A stretch of 64,000 nt of DNA. Source: Pseudomonadota bacterium. GTDB lineage: Bacteria > Pseudomonadota > Gammaproteobacteria > Acidiferrobacterales > UBA6901. The position numbers and the translations under genes were made by a program. The notes beneath the pieces are model-generated. The model saw only the letters and a list, made by a program, of their open reading frames with translations, ran no database searches and was not told the origin of the DNA. The stretch spans positions 17,623 to 81,622 of the forward strand of contig JAKASJ010000015.1 of assembly GCA_021819085.1 (NCBI GenBank), given 5' to 3'. Shown one piece after another: positions 18,201-31,811 of this stretch (the stretch's first letter is position 1; every line of letters begins with the position of its first letter).

Positions 18201-19030
18201 ATGCAGTCGAACTTCGAAACGTCTCGTTGACCCTGGGCGACCGGACCATCCTGACCGGCATCGGCCTCGATATCGCAATGGGGGAATTCATCGGCGTGCT
18301 CGGGCCAAACGGCTCCGGCAAGACCACACTGATGCGCGCCATCCTCGGTCTGGTGCCGCCGAGCCACGGCAGCATTCATGTCCTGGGGCGGCCGGCCACA
18401 CGTGGCAATCCCGCCATCGGTTACATGCCGCAGGCCCGTCATTTCGCTTCGGATCTGCGCCTGAGCGGACGCGATTTCGTGGCGAGCGTGTCCAATGGCC
18501 ATCGCCTCGGCCTCCCCGTTCAGGGCCGGACCGCCCGCGCGGAGATGGAGCACGCGCTGCGGCTGGTCGGGGCACAGGAACTTGCCCGCCGCCCGCTTGC
18601 CGAGCTCTCGGGCGGTGAGCGCCAGCGCCTGCTGCTGGCGCAGGCGCTCATCGGCAAGCCACAGCTGCTGCTGCTCGATGAACCGCTGATCAGTCTCGAC
18701 CCGCACCGTCAGCAGGAGGTCGTTGATCTGGTGAGAACCCTGAAGGCCGATCTCGGAATCGCCGTGCTGTTCAGCGCCCACGATGTGAACGCTCTGCTCG
18801 GCGCCATCGACAAGGTTCTATACCTCGGGAGCGGCCAGGCAGCGCTCGGGACAAGCGACGAAGTCATCACCGGGCCGGTCCTGTCACGCCTGTACGGATC
18901 GCACATCGACGTCGTGCGCGCAGGTGGCCGCATTTTCGTTATGTCCGGCAGCTGCTGTGCGGAGGCCGAGGAGCATCGGCACGAGTCCGCACCGACCGGC
19001 CGGCAGCCGAGGCACTCGGGCCATGCTTGA
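18197..19030 (+). CDS. znuC: metal ABC transporter ATP-binding protein (ZnuC-like)
   Basis: Walker A GPNGSGKTTLM, LSGGERQRLLLAQAL, LLLLDEPL. Confidence 0.95.
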   Translation: MNAVELRNVSLTLGDRTILTGIGLDIAMGEFIGVLGPNGSGKTTLMRAILGLVPPSHGSIHVLGRPATRGNPAIGYMPQARHFASDLRLSGRDFVASVSNGHRLGLPVQGRTARAEMEHALRLVGAQELARRPLAELSGGERQRLLLAQALIGKPQLLLLDEPLISLDPHRQQEVVDLVRTLKADLGIAVLFSAHDVNALLGAIDKVLYLGSGQAALGTSDEVITGPVLSRLYGSHIDVVRAGGRIFVMSGSCCAEAEEHRHESAPTGRQPRHSGHA

Positions 19031-19844
19031 GATGCTCCGGTATGACTTCATGCGCAATGCCTTCGCCGCAGCAGCAGTCGTTGCGATCGTTGCCGGCACG
19101 GTCGGATACTTCCTGGTTCTGCGCGGCCAGACCTTTGCCGGTCACGCCCTGGCGCACGTCGGTTTTACTGGTGCCACGGGCGCCGTGCTTCTCGGCATCG
19201 CCCCGATCTGGGGCCTGGTGCTCGCCACCGTGGCCGCGGGAGTCGGTATGGGCTTCATGGGCGAACGGCTGGCGCAGCGGGATGTCGCCATCGGGCTCGT
19301 ACTGGCGCTCGCGCTCGGTCTCGGATTGCTGTTCCTGCATTTCTTCACAGCATTCGCGACCCAGGCAACGACTTTGCTGTTCGGAAACGTGCTCGCGGTC
19401 GATATGCGCACCGTCTGGGTGCTGCTGGCCCTGGGCTCGGTAAGCCTCGCGACCCTGGCAGTCATCTCCCGTCCGCTGCTGTTCGCCAGCCTGCATCCGG
19501 AGCTGGCCGAGGCAAAGGGGGTGTCGTTGCGGCTCTATTCGGTACTGTTTCTGGCTGTCGTAGCGCTCGCGACGGCGGAATGCGCACAGATCGTCGGCGT
19601 ACTGCTGGTCTTTGCGCTCATGGTGGGGCCGGCCGCAGCCGCCCAACGCCTTACGAGCGCCATGGCGGCAGGCGTCCTGCTCTCCGCCGTGCTGGCGCTG
19701 CTCGAAGCGTGGTCCGGCATCGCACTCGCCTACTACACTGATTGGCCGAGCAGCTTCTGGATCACCGCGCTGAGTGCGGCCGTCTATCTCATCACAACCC
19801 TTCCCCGGCCGATGGACAGGCTGGCATCCGCGGCACCGCGCTAG
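19023..19844 (+). CDS. znuB: metal ABC transporter permease (ZnuB-like)
   Basis: ABC-3 family multi-TM permease, ALAHVGFTGATGAVLLGI; overlaps znuC end. Confidence 0.92.
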   Translation: MLEMLRYDFMRNAFAAAAVVAIVAGTVGYFLVLRGQTFAGHALAHVGFTGATGAVLLGIAPIWGLVLATVAAGVGMGFMGERLAQRDVAIGLVLALALGLGLLFLHFFTAFATQATTLLFGNVLAVDMRTVWVLLALGSVSLATLAVISRPLLFASLHPELAEAKGVSLRLYSVLFLAVVALATAECAQIVGVLLVFALMVGPAAAAQRLTSAMAAGVLLSAVLALLEAWSGIALAYYTDWPSSFWITALSAAVYLITTLPRPMDRLASAAPR

Positions 19845-20089
19845 CGATTCCAAAGAAATCGGCACCCGCGTTCGCCCGGATCTGAATCCGGCATCGTTGC
19901 ACCCGGGATGGTTCCCTTGCCGCATCGATTTCCCGATAATTTGCGCGACCGCAAAAAACCGGACAGCCCGCACCGGGAATTGCCGGGAGCAAAGCGCCAC
20001 ACTTCGAGCGCGCACGCTGCAGGACCGCTCCTCGGCGGGACGGTTAATCGGGTACACTGTACCGGATTCCCGCTCTCCAGGAGATCGCA

Positions 20090-20809
20090 ATGAAGAACGC
20101 GCTTGTGGATTACCGGCACGATAACACCGAGCTTGAGGGATATGCCGCCTGGGATGGCGCGAACGAGAAACGGCGCCCGGGGGTACTCGTCATCCATGAA
20201 TGGATGGGGATCGGACCTCACGAACGTCACAGTTGTGATGAGCTTGCCCATGCAGGTTATCTCGGGTTCGCAGCAGATATCTTCGGCAAGCACGACCGGC
20301 CGAAGAACGTGAACCAGGCGGTCGAATATGCAACGCGCTACCGCGCGGGCGAGCGCGCCCTGCTTCGCGCCCGGGCCCAGGCGGGGCTTGCGGCGCTGCG
20401 CGCACAACCCCAGTGCGATCCTGACCGGCTTGCCGTGATCGGGTTCTGCTTTGGTGGAACTGCGGCACTCGAGCTCGCACGCAGCGGTGCCGCCGTGCGC
20501 GCAACCGTGAGTTTCCACGGAGGTCTCGGTACCGAAAGGCCAGGAGATGCGCGCCAGATCCGGGGTGCGGTTCTGGCATTGCATGGTGCCGATGATCCGT
20601 TCGTTCCCAAGGCCGAGGTCGATGCCTTCGAAGAGGAGATGCGGCAGGGGAAGGTCGACTGGCGGCTTGTGAAATACGGCAGCGCGGTCCACAGCTTTAC
20701 CAACCCCCAGGCCGGGAACGACGTATCGAAGGGGGCCGCCTATGACCGACGCGCGGCCGAGCGCGGTTGGCGCGCGATGCTGGATCTCTTTAGCGAGGTT
20801 TTCGCATAG
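20090..20809 (+). CDS. dienelactone hydrolase family protein
   Basis: VLVIHEWMGIGPHERHSCDELAHAGYLGFAADIFG, GFCFGGTAALELA nucleophile motif. Confidence 0.92.
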   Translation: MKNALVDYRHDNTELEGYAAWDGANEKRRPGVLVIHEWMGIGPHERHSCDELAHAGYLGFAADIFGKHDRPKNVNQAVEYATRYRAGERALLRARAQAGLAALRAQPQCDPDRLAVIGFCFGGTAALELARSGAAVRATVSFHGGLGTERPGDARQIRGAVLALHGADDPFVPKAEVDAFEEEMRQGKVDWRLVKYGSAVHSFTNPQAGNDVSKGAAYDRRAAERGWRAMLDLFSEVFA

Positions 20810-20983
20810 CGGGTGTGATGCCGGGCGGGCTGGCACCGCCAGCGCAGCATGCATGAAGCGGCAGACTGCGGGCCGCGTCACCCGGTCCGGATGGCCAGTG
20901 CGATGTTTTCATCCGGCGGGCTGTTCGCACTGGGTGCGCTCGCCGATAGCTGCCGCAACGCGGCCAGCGCGGGCAGGTTGGTC

Positions 20984-21442
20984 CTAGGACGGGCGGAAGC
21001 AGGCCGCGCAGACTCCCTCGATCTCGACAACAGTATTGCGCGGACGGAATCCTTCCCGTTCGGCGGCATGTTCCAGTGCGTTAGCAGCCGCACGGTTCTC
21101 TATCTCCGAAACGACACCGCATTGGCAGCAGATCAGGAATTGCGCTGGATGCCGGTGGCCCGCTTCCACGCACGGAATGAAGGCATTCAGCCGTTCGATC
21201 TTGTGGATCAGGTGCTGTTCCATCAGAAAATCGAGTGCACGATAGATCGTCGGCGGTGCAGCGCCTTTGTGGGTCAGCTTGAGCCTGTCGAGGAGCTGGT
21301 AGGCGGTCAGAGGGGCGCCCGCCTCCAGAATCAGGCCGAGAACATGCCGGCGCAATGGGGTGAGTTGCGCACCGTGCCGTGCGCATACCTGCGCCGCCCT
21401 GTCCATCTGGGCGGTCATGCGGCGGCGGGCTTTCACGCTCAT
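20984..21442 (-). CDS. zur: Fur-family transcriptional regulator, Zur-like
   Basis: LTPLRRHVLGLILEAGAPLTAYQLLDRL...PTIYRALDFL, CCQCGVV and CAAC metal motifs; GGAGGT before ATG at 21442. Confidence 0.88.
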   Translation of the reverse strand: MSVKARRRMTAQMDRAAQVCARHGAQLTPLRRHVLGLILEAGAPLTAYQLLDRLKLTHKGAAPPTIYRALDFLMEQHLIHKIERLNAFIPCVEAGHRHPAQFLICCQCGVVSEIENRAAANALEHAAEREGFRPRNTVVEIEGVCAACFRPS

Positions 21443-21474
21443 CCCCGGACCTCCGAGAATCATTACCTTTTGAA

Positions 21475-21491
21475 GCAATATTATATCATAC
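21475..21491 (-). promoter_or_regulatory. candidate Zur box upstream of zur
   Basis: GTATGATATAATATTGC; 13/17 match to the CAATGTTATAACATTGC site in front of znuA. Confidence 0.5.
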
Positions 21492-21576
21492 CGGACGGCG
21501 ACCTCCCCGGGCCCGGTCAGCTGTCGCAGTCAAAGACCATCGCTAACGGCCGGCACAGCGACAATGTCGCCCGGAT

Positions 21577-24086
<2,510 letters not shown>

Positions 24087-24121
24087 GGTCGATTCGCCCT
24101 GGATCCGGATAAGGTTGATGG

Positions 24122-24319
24122 TCAGCGGTTCACGATATACAGCAACACCAGCCCGAGCAACATGCTGGTTATGCCGATGAATCGCAATTGCTGGTCTCCC
24201 ATGTTGTCAACCAGCCGCAGGATCCTGCGCAGGCGCTCGGGACTGAGAAACGGCAGGATCCCCTCCAGCACCAGCAACAGGGCGAGCGCCGCGCCCAGGT
24301 CATGCCATCTTATCATCAT
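24122..24319 (-). CDS. DUF2065 family small membrane protein
   Basis: LLLVLEGILPFLSPERLRRILR; conserved position after hflC. Confidence 0.85.
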   Translation of the reverse strand: MMIRWHDLGAALALLLVLEGILPFLSPERLRRILRLVDNMGDQQLRFIGITSMLLGLVLLYIVNR

Positions 24320-24365
24320 GCCCGCCGCAGGCTCCGTCCACGGTCGATGGAACACACCACCCGGT

Positions 24366-25235
24366 TCACTGCCGCGGGTTTTTCAGGTACTTGAAGAAGG
24401 CCGCGCTCGGGTCGACGACCATCACGTCATGCTTGCTCTTGAAGCTCTTGCGGTAGGCATTCATGCTCCCGTAGAAAGAGTAGAACCGCGGGTTCACACG
24501 GTACGCGCGCGCGTAGATTTCCGCTGCCTTGGCATCGCCCTCACCGCGTATGCGCTGCGCATCGCGGTAGGCATCAGCCAGGATAATCTCACGCTCCCGG
24601 TCGGCTTTGGCGCGGATCTTCTCGGCCGCCTCTGCGCCCTTGGCCCGCAGCTGCGCGGCAATGCGCGTGCGCTCCGCCCGCATCCTCTGGTATACGGACT
24701 CGCTCACCTGCTTGGGCAGATCTACGCGGTCGATGCGCACGTCCAGCACCTTGATGCCGTACTCGCCCGCTTCCTTGTCGGTAGCGGTGGTAATGACGTG
24801 CATGATCTTGCTGCGGTCGCTGGAGACGACCTCCTGCACCGTATGCTTGCCGAACTGGTTGCGCAGGCCACTGTTGACCAGCTGAACGAGGCGCTCGCGC
24901 GCCTGCAGCTCGTTGCCACCAACCGAGACATAGAATTTCAGAAGATCCGCAATCTGCCACTTGACGTAGGAATCGACGACGACGCTCTTCTTCTCCACCG
25001 TCAGGAACGTCTCCGGTTCGGTGTCGAGCGTCTGTACCCGTCCGTCGTAGTAATGCACGGCCTCGACAAACGGCGTCTTGAAATGCAGGCCCGGCTGATC
25101 GCTGTACCGGATCACCTGGCCAAACCGGGTCACGATCGCCTTCTGGCCCTCGTTGACGGTGTAGACCGACCCATTGGCGACGATGAACAGCAGAACAACA
25201 ATGCCGACCAGCGCGAGCACTTTGTTGTGAGTCAT
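24366..25235 (-). CDS. hflC: HflC, SPFH protease modulator
   Basis: SPFH domain, VNEGQKAIVTRFGQV, adjacent to hflK. Confidence 0.96.
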   Translation of the reverse strand: MTHNKVLALVGIVVLLFIVANGSVYTVNEGQKAIVTRFGQVIRYSDQPGLHFKTPFVEAVHYYDGRVQTLDTEPETFLTVEKKSVVVDSYVKWQIADLLKFYVSVGGNELQARERLVQLVNSGLRNQFGKHTVQEVVSSDRSKIMHVITTATDKEAGEYGIKVLDVRIDRVDLPKQVSESVYQRMRAERTRIAAQLRAKGAEAAEKIRAKADREREIILADAYRDAQRIRGEGDAKAAEIYARAYRVNPRFYSFYGSMNAYRKSFKSKHDVMVVDPSAAFFKYLKNPRQ

Positions 25236-25237
25236 GT

Positions 25238-26431
25238 CTATCTCCCCCTGCCGCGCAGCGAATCGTTGATGCTGCTCTGGCCGGGGCTTCCCGGCTGTAC
25301 CGCGGTACCCGGCTCCGGCAGAGGTTGCGGCGTGCCGGCCGACCCGGCGGCAGTGCCGGATTTGCCCACGATTTTGTTGAGCGGCAGATAAATCACGTTG
25401 TTCCCGCGGGGCAGATCGACAAACACCTTGGTGGTGTCGCCGAGAACCTTCTGCATGGTCTGCAGATACAGCCGTTCGCGCGTGACCTCCGGCGCCTTGT
25501 CATACTGGGTCACAATCTGACCGAAGCGGCTGGCATCGCCCTCGGCGCGGGCGATCACGCTTGCCTGGTAACCCTGGGCCTCGAGCACCAGGCGCGCCGC
25601 TGCACCCTTGGCGCGCGGAATGACGTCGTTCGCATAGGCCTGCGCCTCGTCTTTCAGCCGCTGCTCGTCCTCACGCGCCTTGACCGCATCCTCGAACGCG
25701 GCGGTCACCTGTTGCGGCGGCCTCGCATCCTGCATCCGCACGGTCACGATGTGAATGCCCGTATGGTATTTGTCCAGAATCTTTTGCAGCAGCGTCTGCG
25801 TGTCCTGGGCAACGACGTTGCGTCCGTCGGTGAGCACAAAATTCATCTTGTTCTGGCCCACCACCTCGCGCACCGCAGACTGTGCACCCTGGATGATGGT
25901 CTCGGTCGGATCGCGGACATTGAACAGGTAATCGGCAGGATCCTTGATCTTGTACTGGATGGCGAGTTCTATATCTACGATATTCTCGTCCGAAGTGAGC
26001 ATCTGGGACTCGTCCGGGACCTTGCGCGACCCCCCGGCACGGTCGCTGCTGCGGTATCCGATCTGCACGACATACACCCGCTGGACGTTGACTTTGTCCA
26101 CCTTCTCGACGGGAAACGGAATATGCCAGTGAAGGCCTGCCTGGGTCACTTGCACACTGCGTCCGAATTCGAGCACCACACCGCGCTCGCCTTGCCGGAT
26201 CATGTAGAAACCGCTGACCAACCACAGGACGGCCGCGGCAATCAGAATGGCGCTGAAACTGAAACGGCCCATGTGTCCGCCACCCGCGCCCCCGGAACCG
26301 CCCCCGAAAACCTTGCCGAGCCGTCGCTGGATGTTCCTGACTATCTGATCCAGATCAGGTGGTCCCTGGTCTTTCTTGCGCTGCCCCCAGGGATCTTTTC
26401 CCCCCGAGCCGCCGGGTTCGTTCCAAGCCAC
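25238..26431 (-). CDS. hflK: HflK, SPFH protease modulator
   Basis: MAWNEPGGSGGKDPWGQRKKDQGPPDLD...; RQGERGVVLEFGR. Confidence 0.96.
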   Translation of the reverse strand: MAWNEPGGSGGKDPWGQRKKDQGPPDLDQIVRNIQRRLGKVFGGGSGGAGGGHMGRFSFSAILIAAAVLWLVSGFYMIRQGERGVVLEFGRSVQVTQAGLHWHIPFPVEKVDKVNVQRVYVVQIGYRSSDRAGGSRKVPDESQMLTSDENIVDIELAIQYKIKDPADYLFNVRDPTETIIQGAQSAVREVVGQNKMNFVLTDGRNVVAQDTQTLLQKILDKYHTGIHIVTVRMQDARPPQQVTAAFEDAVKAREDEQRLKDEAQAYANDVIPRAKGAAARLVLEAQGYQASVIARAEGDASRFGQIVTQYDKAPEVTRERLYLQTMQKVLGDTTKVFVDLPRGNNVIYLPLNKIVGKSGTAAGSAGTPQPLPEPGTAVQPGSPGQSSINDSLRGRGR

Positions 26432-26563
26432 GATCTACCCCTCATTTGTTATGCGTCGTGCACCAGATGCGCACGCCCGCGGCATTTTAACAGGACGCAA
26501 GAAAACTTCACCCGGGGCACGGCATTTTCCCGATGCACCGCCTTGCCGGGCCGGAAGCAGCGT

Positions 26564-27931
26564 TCAGAGCGCAGTCTCTGCCCGTTCCTCGGGCTGGGCG
26601 TGCACGAGATACTCCGGGAAGAAATCGGCCTGCTGCACGAGCCAGTCGAAATCCGACTGGCCGAGTTCCACCTGCATCTGCCACTGCCCGCCGGGCAACA
26701 CCCGCTCATCGGTGACATGCAATCTGGCGTGGATGAGGGCATGAAGTCTGCCTGCGGCCGTAGGCAGCAGCAGCCGGCGCGTGATGCGGTGACGACGGTA
26801 GTGCTCAGCGAGTGCTTCCAGCAGCAGCGGCACGCCGGCGCCGGTGGCTGCCGACAGCCAAACCTTCCTGACCGCGCCGCTCGCATCGCGCTCCACACGC
26901 GGCGGCTCGTTCACCAGGTCGATCTTGTTGAAAATCGTGATGCGCTCGACGTGCTCGGCGTGAATTTCCGCGAGAACCTCATCTACCTGCTGCGCCTGGT
27001 CACGCCGTTCGGGGTGGGCCGTATCGACCACGTGCAGCAACAGGTCGGCTTCCGCCACCTCCTCGAGCGTGGACTTGAAAGCCTCGACCAGCTTGTGGGG
27101 GAGATGGCGGATGAACCCGACAGTATCCGCAAGAATGATGCTGGCGCGACCAGGAAGCTCGATCCGGCGCATGGTCGGGTCAAGCGTCGCAAACAGTTGG
27201 TCGGCAGCATATACCTGGGCTCCGGTCAGCCGGTTGAACAGCGAGGACTTGCCGGCATTGGTATAACCCACCAACGACACCGTCGGTATGGGGATCTTGT
27301 TGCGTGCCTTGCGCCGCCCCTCCCTCTGGCCGCGTACCTTATCCAGCCGCCGGTTGAGGTGCTTGACACGTTCGCGGATCAGCCGGCGGTCTGTTTCGAG
27401 CTGGGTCTCGCCGGGACCCCGCAGGCCGATGCCGCCCTTTTGCCGCTCCAGATGCGTCCAGCCGCGCACAAGACGACTGGCGAGATGGTCGAGCTGCGCC
27501 AGTTCGACCTGCAGCTTGCCCTCGTGGCTGCGCGCGCGCTGCGCAAAGATATCGAGAATCAGGCCGGTGCGATCGAGCACGCGGGAGTCCGTGATTTTCT
27601 CGAGATTGCGCTCCTGGGCTGGTGAAAGATCGTGATTGACCAGAATCAGATCTGCCTCCTGCCGCGCCACGGCCGCGCGGACCTCATCCGCCTTGCCCTT
27701 GCCGAGGTAGGTCGCAGCGTCCGGCCGCTGGCGATTGCCCAGCACCACCTCGCACACCTCGGCACCCGCGGATTGGGCCAGCAGTTTCAGCTCCGCTACC
27801 TCGTTTTCCGCATCGCTGCCGGGGAAACACAGATGTACCAGTACGGCGCGCTCTGCGCCGCGGCGCGCAGCGCGCTGCCGCGCCGGACTATTCGTTTCCT
27901 GGGGCTTTTTCGTTGTCGTCGGAATGCTCAA
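26564..27931 (-). CDS. hflX: GTPase HflX
   Basis: [35 protein letters not shown]. Confidence 0.96.
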   Translation of the reverse strand: MSIPTTTKKPQETNSPARQRAARRGAERAVLVHLCFPGSDAENEVAELKLLAQSAGAEVCEVVLGNRQRPDAATYLGKGKADEVRAAVARQEADLILVNHDLSPAQERNLEKITDSRVLDRTGLILDIFAQRARSHEGKLQVELAQLDHLASRLVRGWTHLERQKGGIGLRGPGETQLETDRRLIRERVKHLNRRLDKVRGQREGRRKARNKIPIPTVSLVGYTNAGKSSLFNRLTGAQVYAADQLFATLDPTMRRIELPGRASIILADTVGFIRHLPHKLVEAFKSTLEEVAEADLLLHVVDTAHPERRDQAQQVDEVLAEIHAEHVERITIFNKIDLVNEPPRVERDASGAVRKVWLSAATGAGVPLLLEALAEHYRRHRITRRLLLPTAAGRLHALIHARLHVTDERVLPGGQWQMQVELGQSDFDWLVQQADFFPEYLVHAQPEERAETAL

Positions 27932-28151
27932 TGGAGAACTTCACCGGCCGGCTCGGCACAACCGTGGAAATAGCATGCTTGTAGATCATCTGGCTGACGG
28001 AATTCTTCAGCAACACAACAAACTGATCGAAAGATTCGATTTGTCCCTGCAGCTTGATTCCATTGACCAGAAAAATCGACACTGGAACCCGTTCCTTTCT
28101 CAGTACATTTAAGTAAGGGTCTTGTAGCGCCTGCCCTCTCTGCTGACTCAT
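27888..28151 (-). CDS. hfq: RNA chaperone Hfq
   Basis: [40 protein letters not shown]. Confidence 0.98.
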   Translation of the reverse strand: MSQQRGQALQDPYLNVLRKERVPVSIFLVNGIKLQGQIESFDQFVVLLKNSVSQMIYKHAISTVVPSRPVKFSIEHSDDNEKAPGNE

Positions 28152-28245
28152 GACAGTTCTCCTGTTCTTATCATGCGTGCCGACTTCGGCACTCTAGTTC
28201 GGATAATCCCGGGGATCCGCGCCGGGCCCAGTGAAATTATACCCT

Positions 28246-29187
28246 TTAAGGCCACAAACTTCCGGACAAATGACCGGCGACCGCACGTTCGAATCCGTTT
28301 TGACTGCTGTCAAACCACTTTATATCCCGGATGGCACGCAACCACGTCAGCTGGCGCTTCGCAAGCTGACGTGTGGAGATAATACCCCTTTCAACCATTT
28401 CTTGGTAGTTGACGTTCCCGCTCAGGTATCCCCAGACCTGGCGATAGCCCACCGTGCGTACCGACGGCAGTTCCGGCGACAAGTCTCCACGCCGCCACAG
28501 TGCTTCGACCTCGGCGACGAATCCCTGTTGCAACATATTATGGAAGCGCGCGGCAATGCGCCGATGCAGCTCGGACCGCTCCCCCGGACAGGCAGCCAGC
28601 CTGATCGCACGATAGGGGAAGTCCGGGAGCGGGCTCGTCGCAAGTTCGCTCAGGGGCCGGCCGCTGACTTCGATCACCTCCAGGGCCCGCTGAATGCGTT
28701 GTGCATCGTGCGGATCGATGCGTCGGGCGGCGACCGGATCGCACCGGCGCAAACGATCATGCAGTGCCGGCCAACCGGCGCGCGTGGCCTCGCCGGCAAG
28801 CCGGCGGCGCACTGCCGGATCGGCCGAAGGCAGCGGCGACAATCCCTTCTCCAGCGCCCGAAAGTAGAACATCGTGCCGCCGGCAAGCAGCGGTATGCGG
28901 CCGGCGGCGGTGACTTCGGCCATTTCCCGCAAGGCATCAGCGCGGAACTCCGCCGCTGAATAGGACTGCGCCGGATCGCGGATGTCAATCAGCCGATGGA
29001 CGGCGCGCGCCTGCTCCTCAAGACTCGGCTTGGCGGTGCCGATATCCATGCCGCGGTATACCTGGGAGGAATCGACGCTGATGATTTCCAGCGGCAGCCA
29101 GTCGTGCAGGGCCAGCGCGAGCCTGGTCTTGCCGGCCGCAGTCGGCCCCATAAGGAAGATGGCCGGCGGCAAGGTCTCATAACTCAT
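28246..29187 (-). CDS. miaA: tRNA dimethylallyltransferase
   Basis: [36 protein letters not shown]. Confidence 0.97.
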   Translation of the reverse strand: MSYETLPPAIFLMGPTAAGKTRLALALHDWLPLEIISVDSSQVYRGMDIGTAKPSLEEQARAVHRLIDIRDPAQSYSAAEFRADALREMAEVTAAGRIPLLAGGTMFYFRALEKGLSPLPSADPAVRRRLAGEATRAGWPALHDRLRRCDPVAARRIDPHDAQRIQRALEVIEVSGRPLSELATSPLPDFPYRAIRLAACPGERSELHRRIAARFHNMLQQGFVAEVEALWRRGDLSPELPSVRTVGYRQVWGYLSGNVNYQEMVERGIISTRQLAKRQLTWLRAIRDIKWFDSSQNGFERAVAGHLSGSLWP

Positions 29188-29344
29188 GGGAAAAATTATG
29201 CCATGCGCGGCCGGTTTCACAACCGCACTGCCGGCTGGCCGGCGATCGTCTATGCTTCATAGAAGCTCCCGGCATCCGAACGCGACCAGTCGGCCGTACC
29301 CAGGCGGGAAACCGGACTGACACTAACAAGAGGCAAAGGATAAC

Positions 29345-30184
29345 GTGCAGACATCCATCGATCACTTCGTTTCCACTCTGCTGGACGACATCCGCCACCA
29401 CCGGCTCAAGCTGCCGATCCTTCCGGAAGTTGCTCTCAAGGTCCGCGAAGCGGTTTCCGACAGCAACGCCCCCGCGGCTCGCATCGCCAAGATCGTCAGC
29501 GCCGATACGGCGCTGAGCGCACGCCTGATCCAGGTAGCAAACAGCCCGCTGTTCCGCGGCACCAACCGCATCGAGAGCGTGCAGACTGCGATCGCACGCC
29601 TTGGGGTACCGCAGGTGCGCAGCCTCGTCACCAGCCTGATCATGCAGCAGATGTACCGGACCCAGGTGCCGGCCCTCAGGCAACGCATGAAGCAGCTGTG
29701 GGAGCACAGCACCGACGTGGCCGCAATCAGTCACGCGCTGGCACGCAAATTCACGACGCTCAAGCCCGACGAGGCGCTGCTTGCCGGCCTGGTCCACGAC
29801 ATCGGCGCCCTCCCCATCCTGGCGCGCTCCGAGGACGTTCCCGAGCTTGCAGGCGATCCGTGCGCACTCGACGAAGTCATCGACAAACTGCATGCGTCGG
29901 TGGGAAGGGTCATACTGGAAGCGTGGAAGTTTCCGCCCGAGCTGGTGGACGTCGCGGCCCAGCACGAAGACCTGATGCGCATTCCCGACAAGATCGCGTA
30001 TGTCGACGTCGTGCTCGTAGCCAACCTGCACAGCTACCTTGGTACGGACCACCGTCTTACCCGAATCGACTGGAGAACAATCCCGGCCTTCACCGTCCTC
30101 GGTCTCACCCCGGATCAGAGTATCGCAGCGCTGGAGGAGGCGCGCGCCGACGTCAACGAGATGAAGAATCTGCTGGCCGCATAA
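29345..30184 (+). CDS. HDOD domain protein
   Basis: LPILPEVALKVREAVSDSNAPAARIAKIVSADTALSARLIQVANSPLF; HDOD core without GGDEF/EAL. Confidence 0.92.
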   Translation: MQTSIDHFVSTLLDDIRHHRLKLPILPEVALKVREAVSDSNAPAARIAKIVSADTALSARLIQVANSPLFRGTNRIESVQTAIARLGVPQVRSLVTSLIMQQMYRTQVPALRQRMKQLWEHSTDVAAISHALARKFTTLKPDEALLAGLVHDIGALPILARSEDVPELAGDPCALDEVIDKLHASVGRVILEAWKFPPELVDVAAQHEDLMRIPDKIAYVDVVLVANLHSYLGTDHRLTRIDWRTIPAFTVLGLTPDQSIAALEEARADVNEMKNLLAA

Positions 30185-30198
30185 GGGCCTGCCGCGCC

Positions 30199-31731
30199 TC
30201 AGCTTCCCCCGGATTCCGGACGCATGTGCGGAAACAGGATCACGTCGCGTATGCTCGGTGAATCCGTGAACAGCATCACCAGCCGGTCGACCCCTATGCC
30301 CTCGCCAGCCGTCGGCGGCATTCCGTGCTCGAGCGCACGTATGTAGTCGGCATCGAAATGCATGGCTTCCTCGTCGCCGGCCTCCTTCTCCTGGACCTGC
30401 CTGCGGAAGCGCTCGGCCTGGTCCTCGGCATCGTTCAGCTCCGAGAAGCCGTTGGCAATCTCGCGTCCGCCCACGAAGAACTCGAAGCGGTCGGTCACGG
30501 ACGGATCACGGTCGTTGCGCCGCGCCAGCGGTGAGACCTCGGTCGGATAGGCCGTGATGAACGTCGGGTTCCTGAGCTTCGGCTCGACCGTCTTCTCGAA
30601 GATCTCGATCTGGACCTTGCCGAGCCCATAGCTGTCCTTGAGCGGGAGGTGCAGGCCCGCCGCGACGCGCCGCGCGGCCTCCAGCGTCTCGAGGTCCGCG
30701 GGTGCGACCCCGGGATTGAAGTACAGGATCGACTCCGTGACGGTCATGCGCGCAAACGGTCTGGCAAAATCGTACTCCTCACCCTGGTAGGACAACGTGC
30801 TCGCGCTGATGACTTCCTGCGCCAGCGCACGCAGCATCTCTTCGGTCAGGTTCATCAGGTCGTGGTAATCCGCGTAGGCCTGGTAGAACTCCAGCATCGT
30901 GAACTCCGGGTTATGTCGCGTGGACAGCCCCTCGTTGCGGAAATTGCGGTTGATCTCGAAAACCTTCTCGAATCCGCCCACAACCAGGCGCTTGAGATAG
31001 AGTTCCGGCGCGATGCGCAAAAACAGCTGCATGTCGAGGGCGTGATGATGGGTGACGAACGGCCGCGCCGTGGCGCCGCCCGGTATCGCCTGCATCATCG
31101 GTGTCTCGACCTCCATGAAGTCGCGCTCGATCAGAAAGCGGCGCAGGAAGCCGACGACATCGGAGCGCACGCGGAAGGTCTTGCGCGCCACCTCGTTCAT
31201 GATCAGATCGAGGTAGCGACGCCGGTAGCGTGTTTCCTGATCGGCCAGGCCGTGAAACTTCTCCGGCAGCGGCCGCAGCGCCTTGGTAAGAAGCCTCATT
31301 GCGTCGACCCTGACAGAGAGCTCCCCGGACTTGGTCTTGAACAGCACCCCCTCGGCCCCGAGGATATCGCCGATATCCCATTTCCTGAACTCCTCGTAAA
31401 CCGCCTCGCCCAGCGCGTCGCGCTGCACATAGAGCTGGATGCGACCGGACATGTCCTGCAGATGCGCAAAGCTTGCCTTGCCCATGATGCGGCGCGTCAT
31501 GAGGCGACCCGCCACCCGCACGCGCAGCGGCCGCGCTTCGAGCGCCGCGGCGTCGTGCCCGCCGTACTCGGCGTGCAGCTCACCCGCGACGACGTTGCGG
31601 CGGAAATCGTTGGGAAATGCCAGTCCCCGTTCACGCAGCTCCGCAAGCTTGGCACGGCGCTGGGCAATCTGGGCGTTCTCGTCCGACTGGGGCCGGGGCG
31701 TATCGTCTTCGGGGATCGCGGTCATGGTCAT
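30199..31731 (-). CDS. lysS: lysyl-tRNA synthetase (class II)
   Basis: [66 protein letters not shown]. Confidence 0.98.
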   Translation of the reverse strand: MTMTAIPEDDTPRPQSDENAQIAQRRAKLAELRERGLAFPNDFRRNVVAGELHAEYGGHDAAALEARPLRVRVAGRLMTRRIMGKASFAHLQDMSGRIQLYVQRDALGEAVYEEFRKWDIGDILGAEGVLFKTKSGELSVRVDAMRLLTKALRPLPEKFHGLADQETRYRRRYLDLIMNEVARKTFRVRSDVVGFLRRFLIERDFMEVETPMMQAIPGGATARPFVTHHHALDMQLFLRIAPELYLKRLVVGGFEKVFEINRNFRNEGLSTRHNPEFTMLEFYQAYADYHDLMNLTEEMLRALAQEVISASTLSYQGEEYDFARPFARMTVTESILYFNPGVAPADLETLEAARRVAAGLHLPLKDSYGLGKVQIEIFEKTVEPKLRNPTFITAYPTEVSPLARRNDRDPSVTDRFEFFVGGREIANGFSELNDAEDQAERFRRQVQEKEAGDEEAMHFDADYIRALEHGMPPTAGEGIGVDRLVMLFTDSPSIRDVILFPHMRPESGGS

Positions 31732-31811
31732 GTGCTGGCGGCTGATGTTATGGGGCACACCGGCAGCGGGCATGCGCGGCGCGCGCCGGAAGCAGAGTGT
31801 GGTTGCATGTT

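Noticed and set aside
25325-27625. 766-aa plus-strand ORF
   Set aside because: Shadow ORF antisense to hflK/hflX; His/Arg/Gln-rich composition typical of GC-rich antisense frames.
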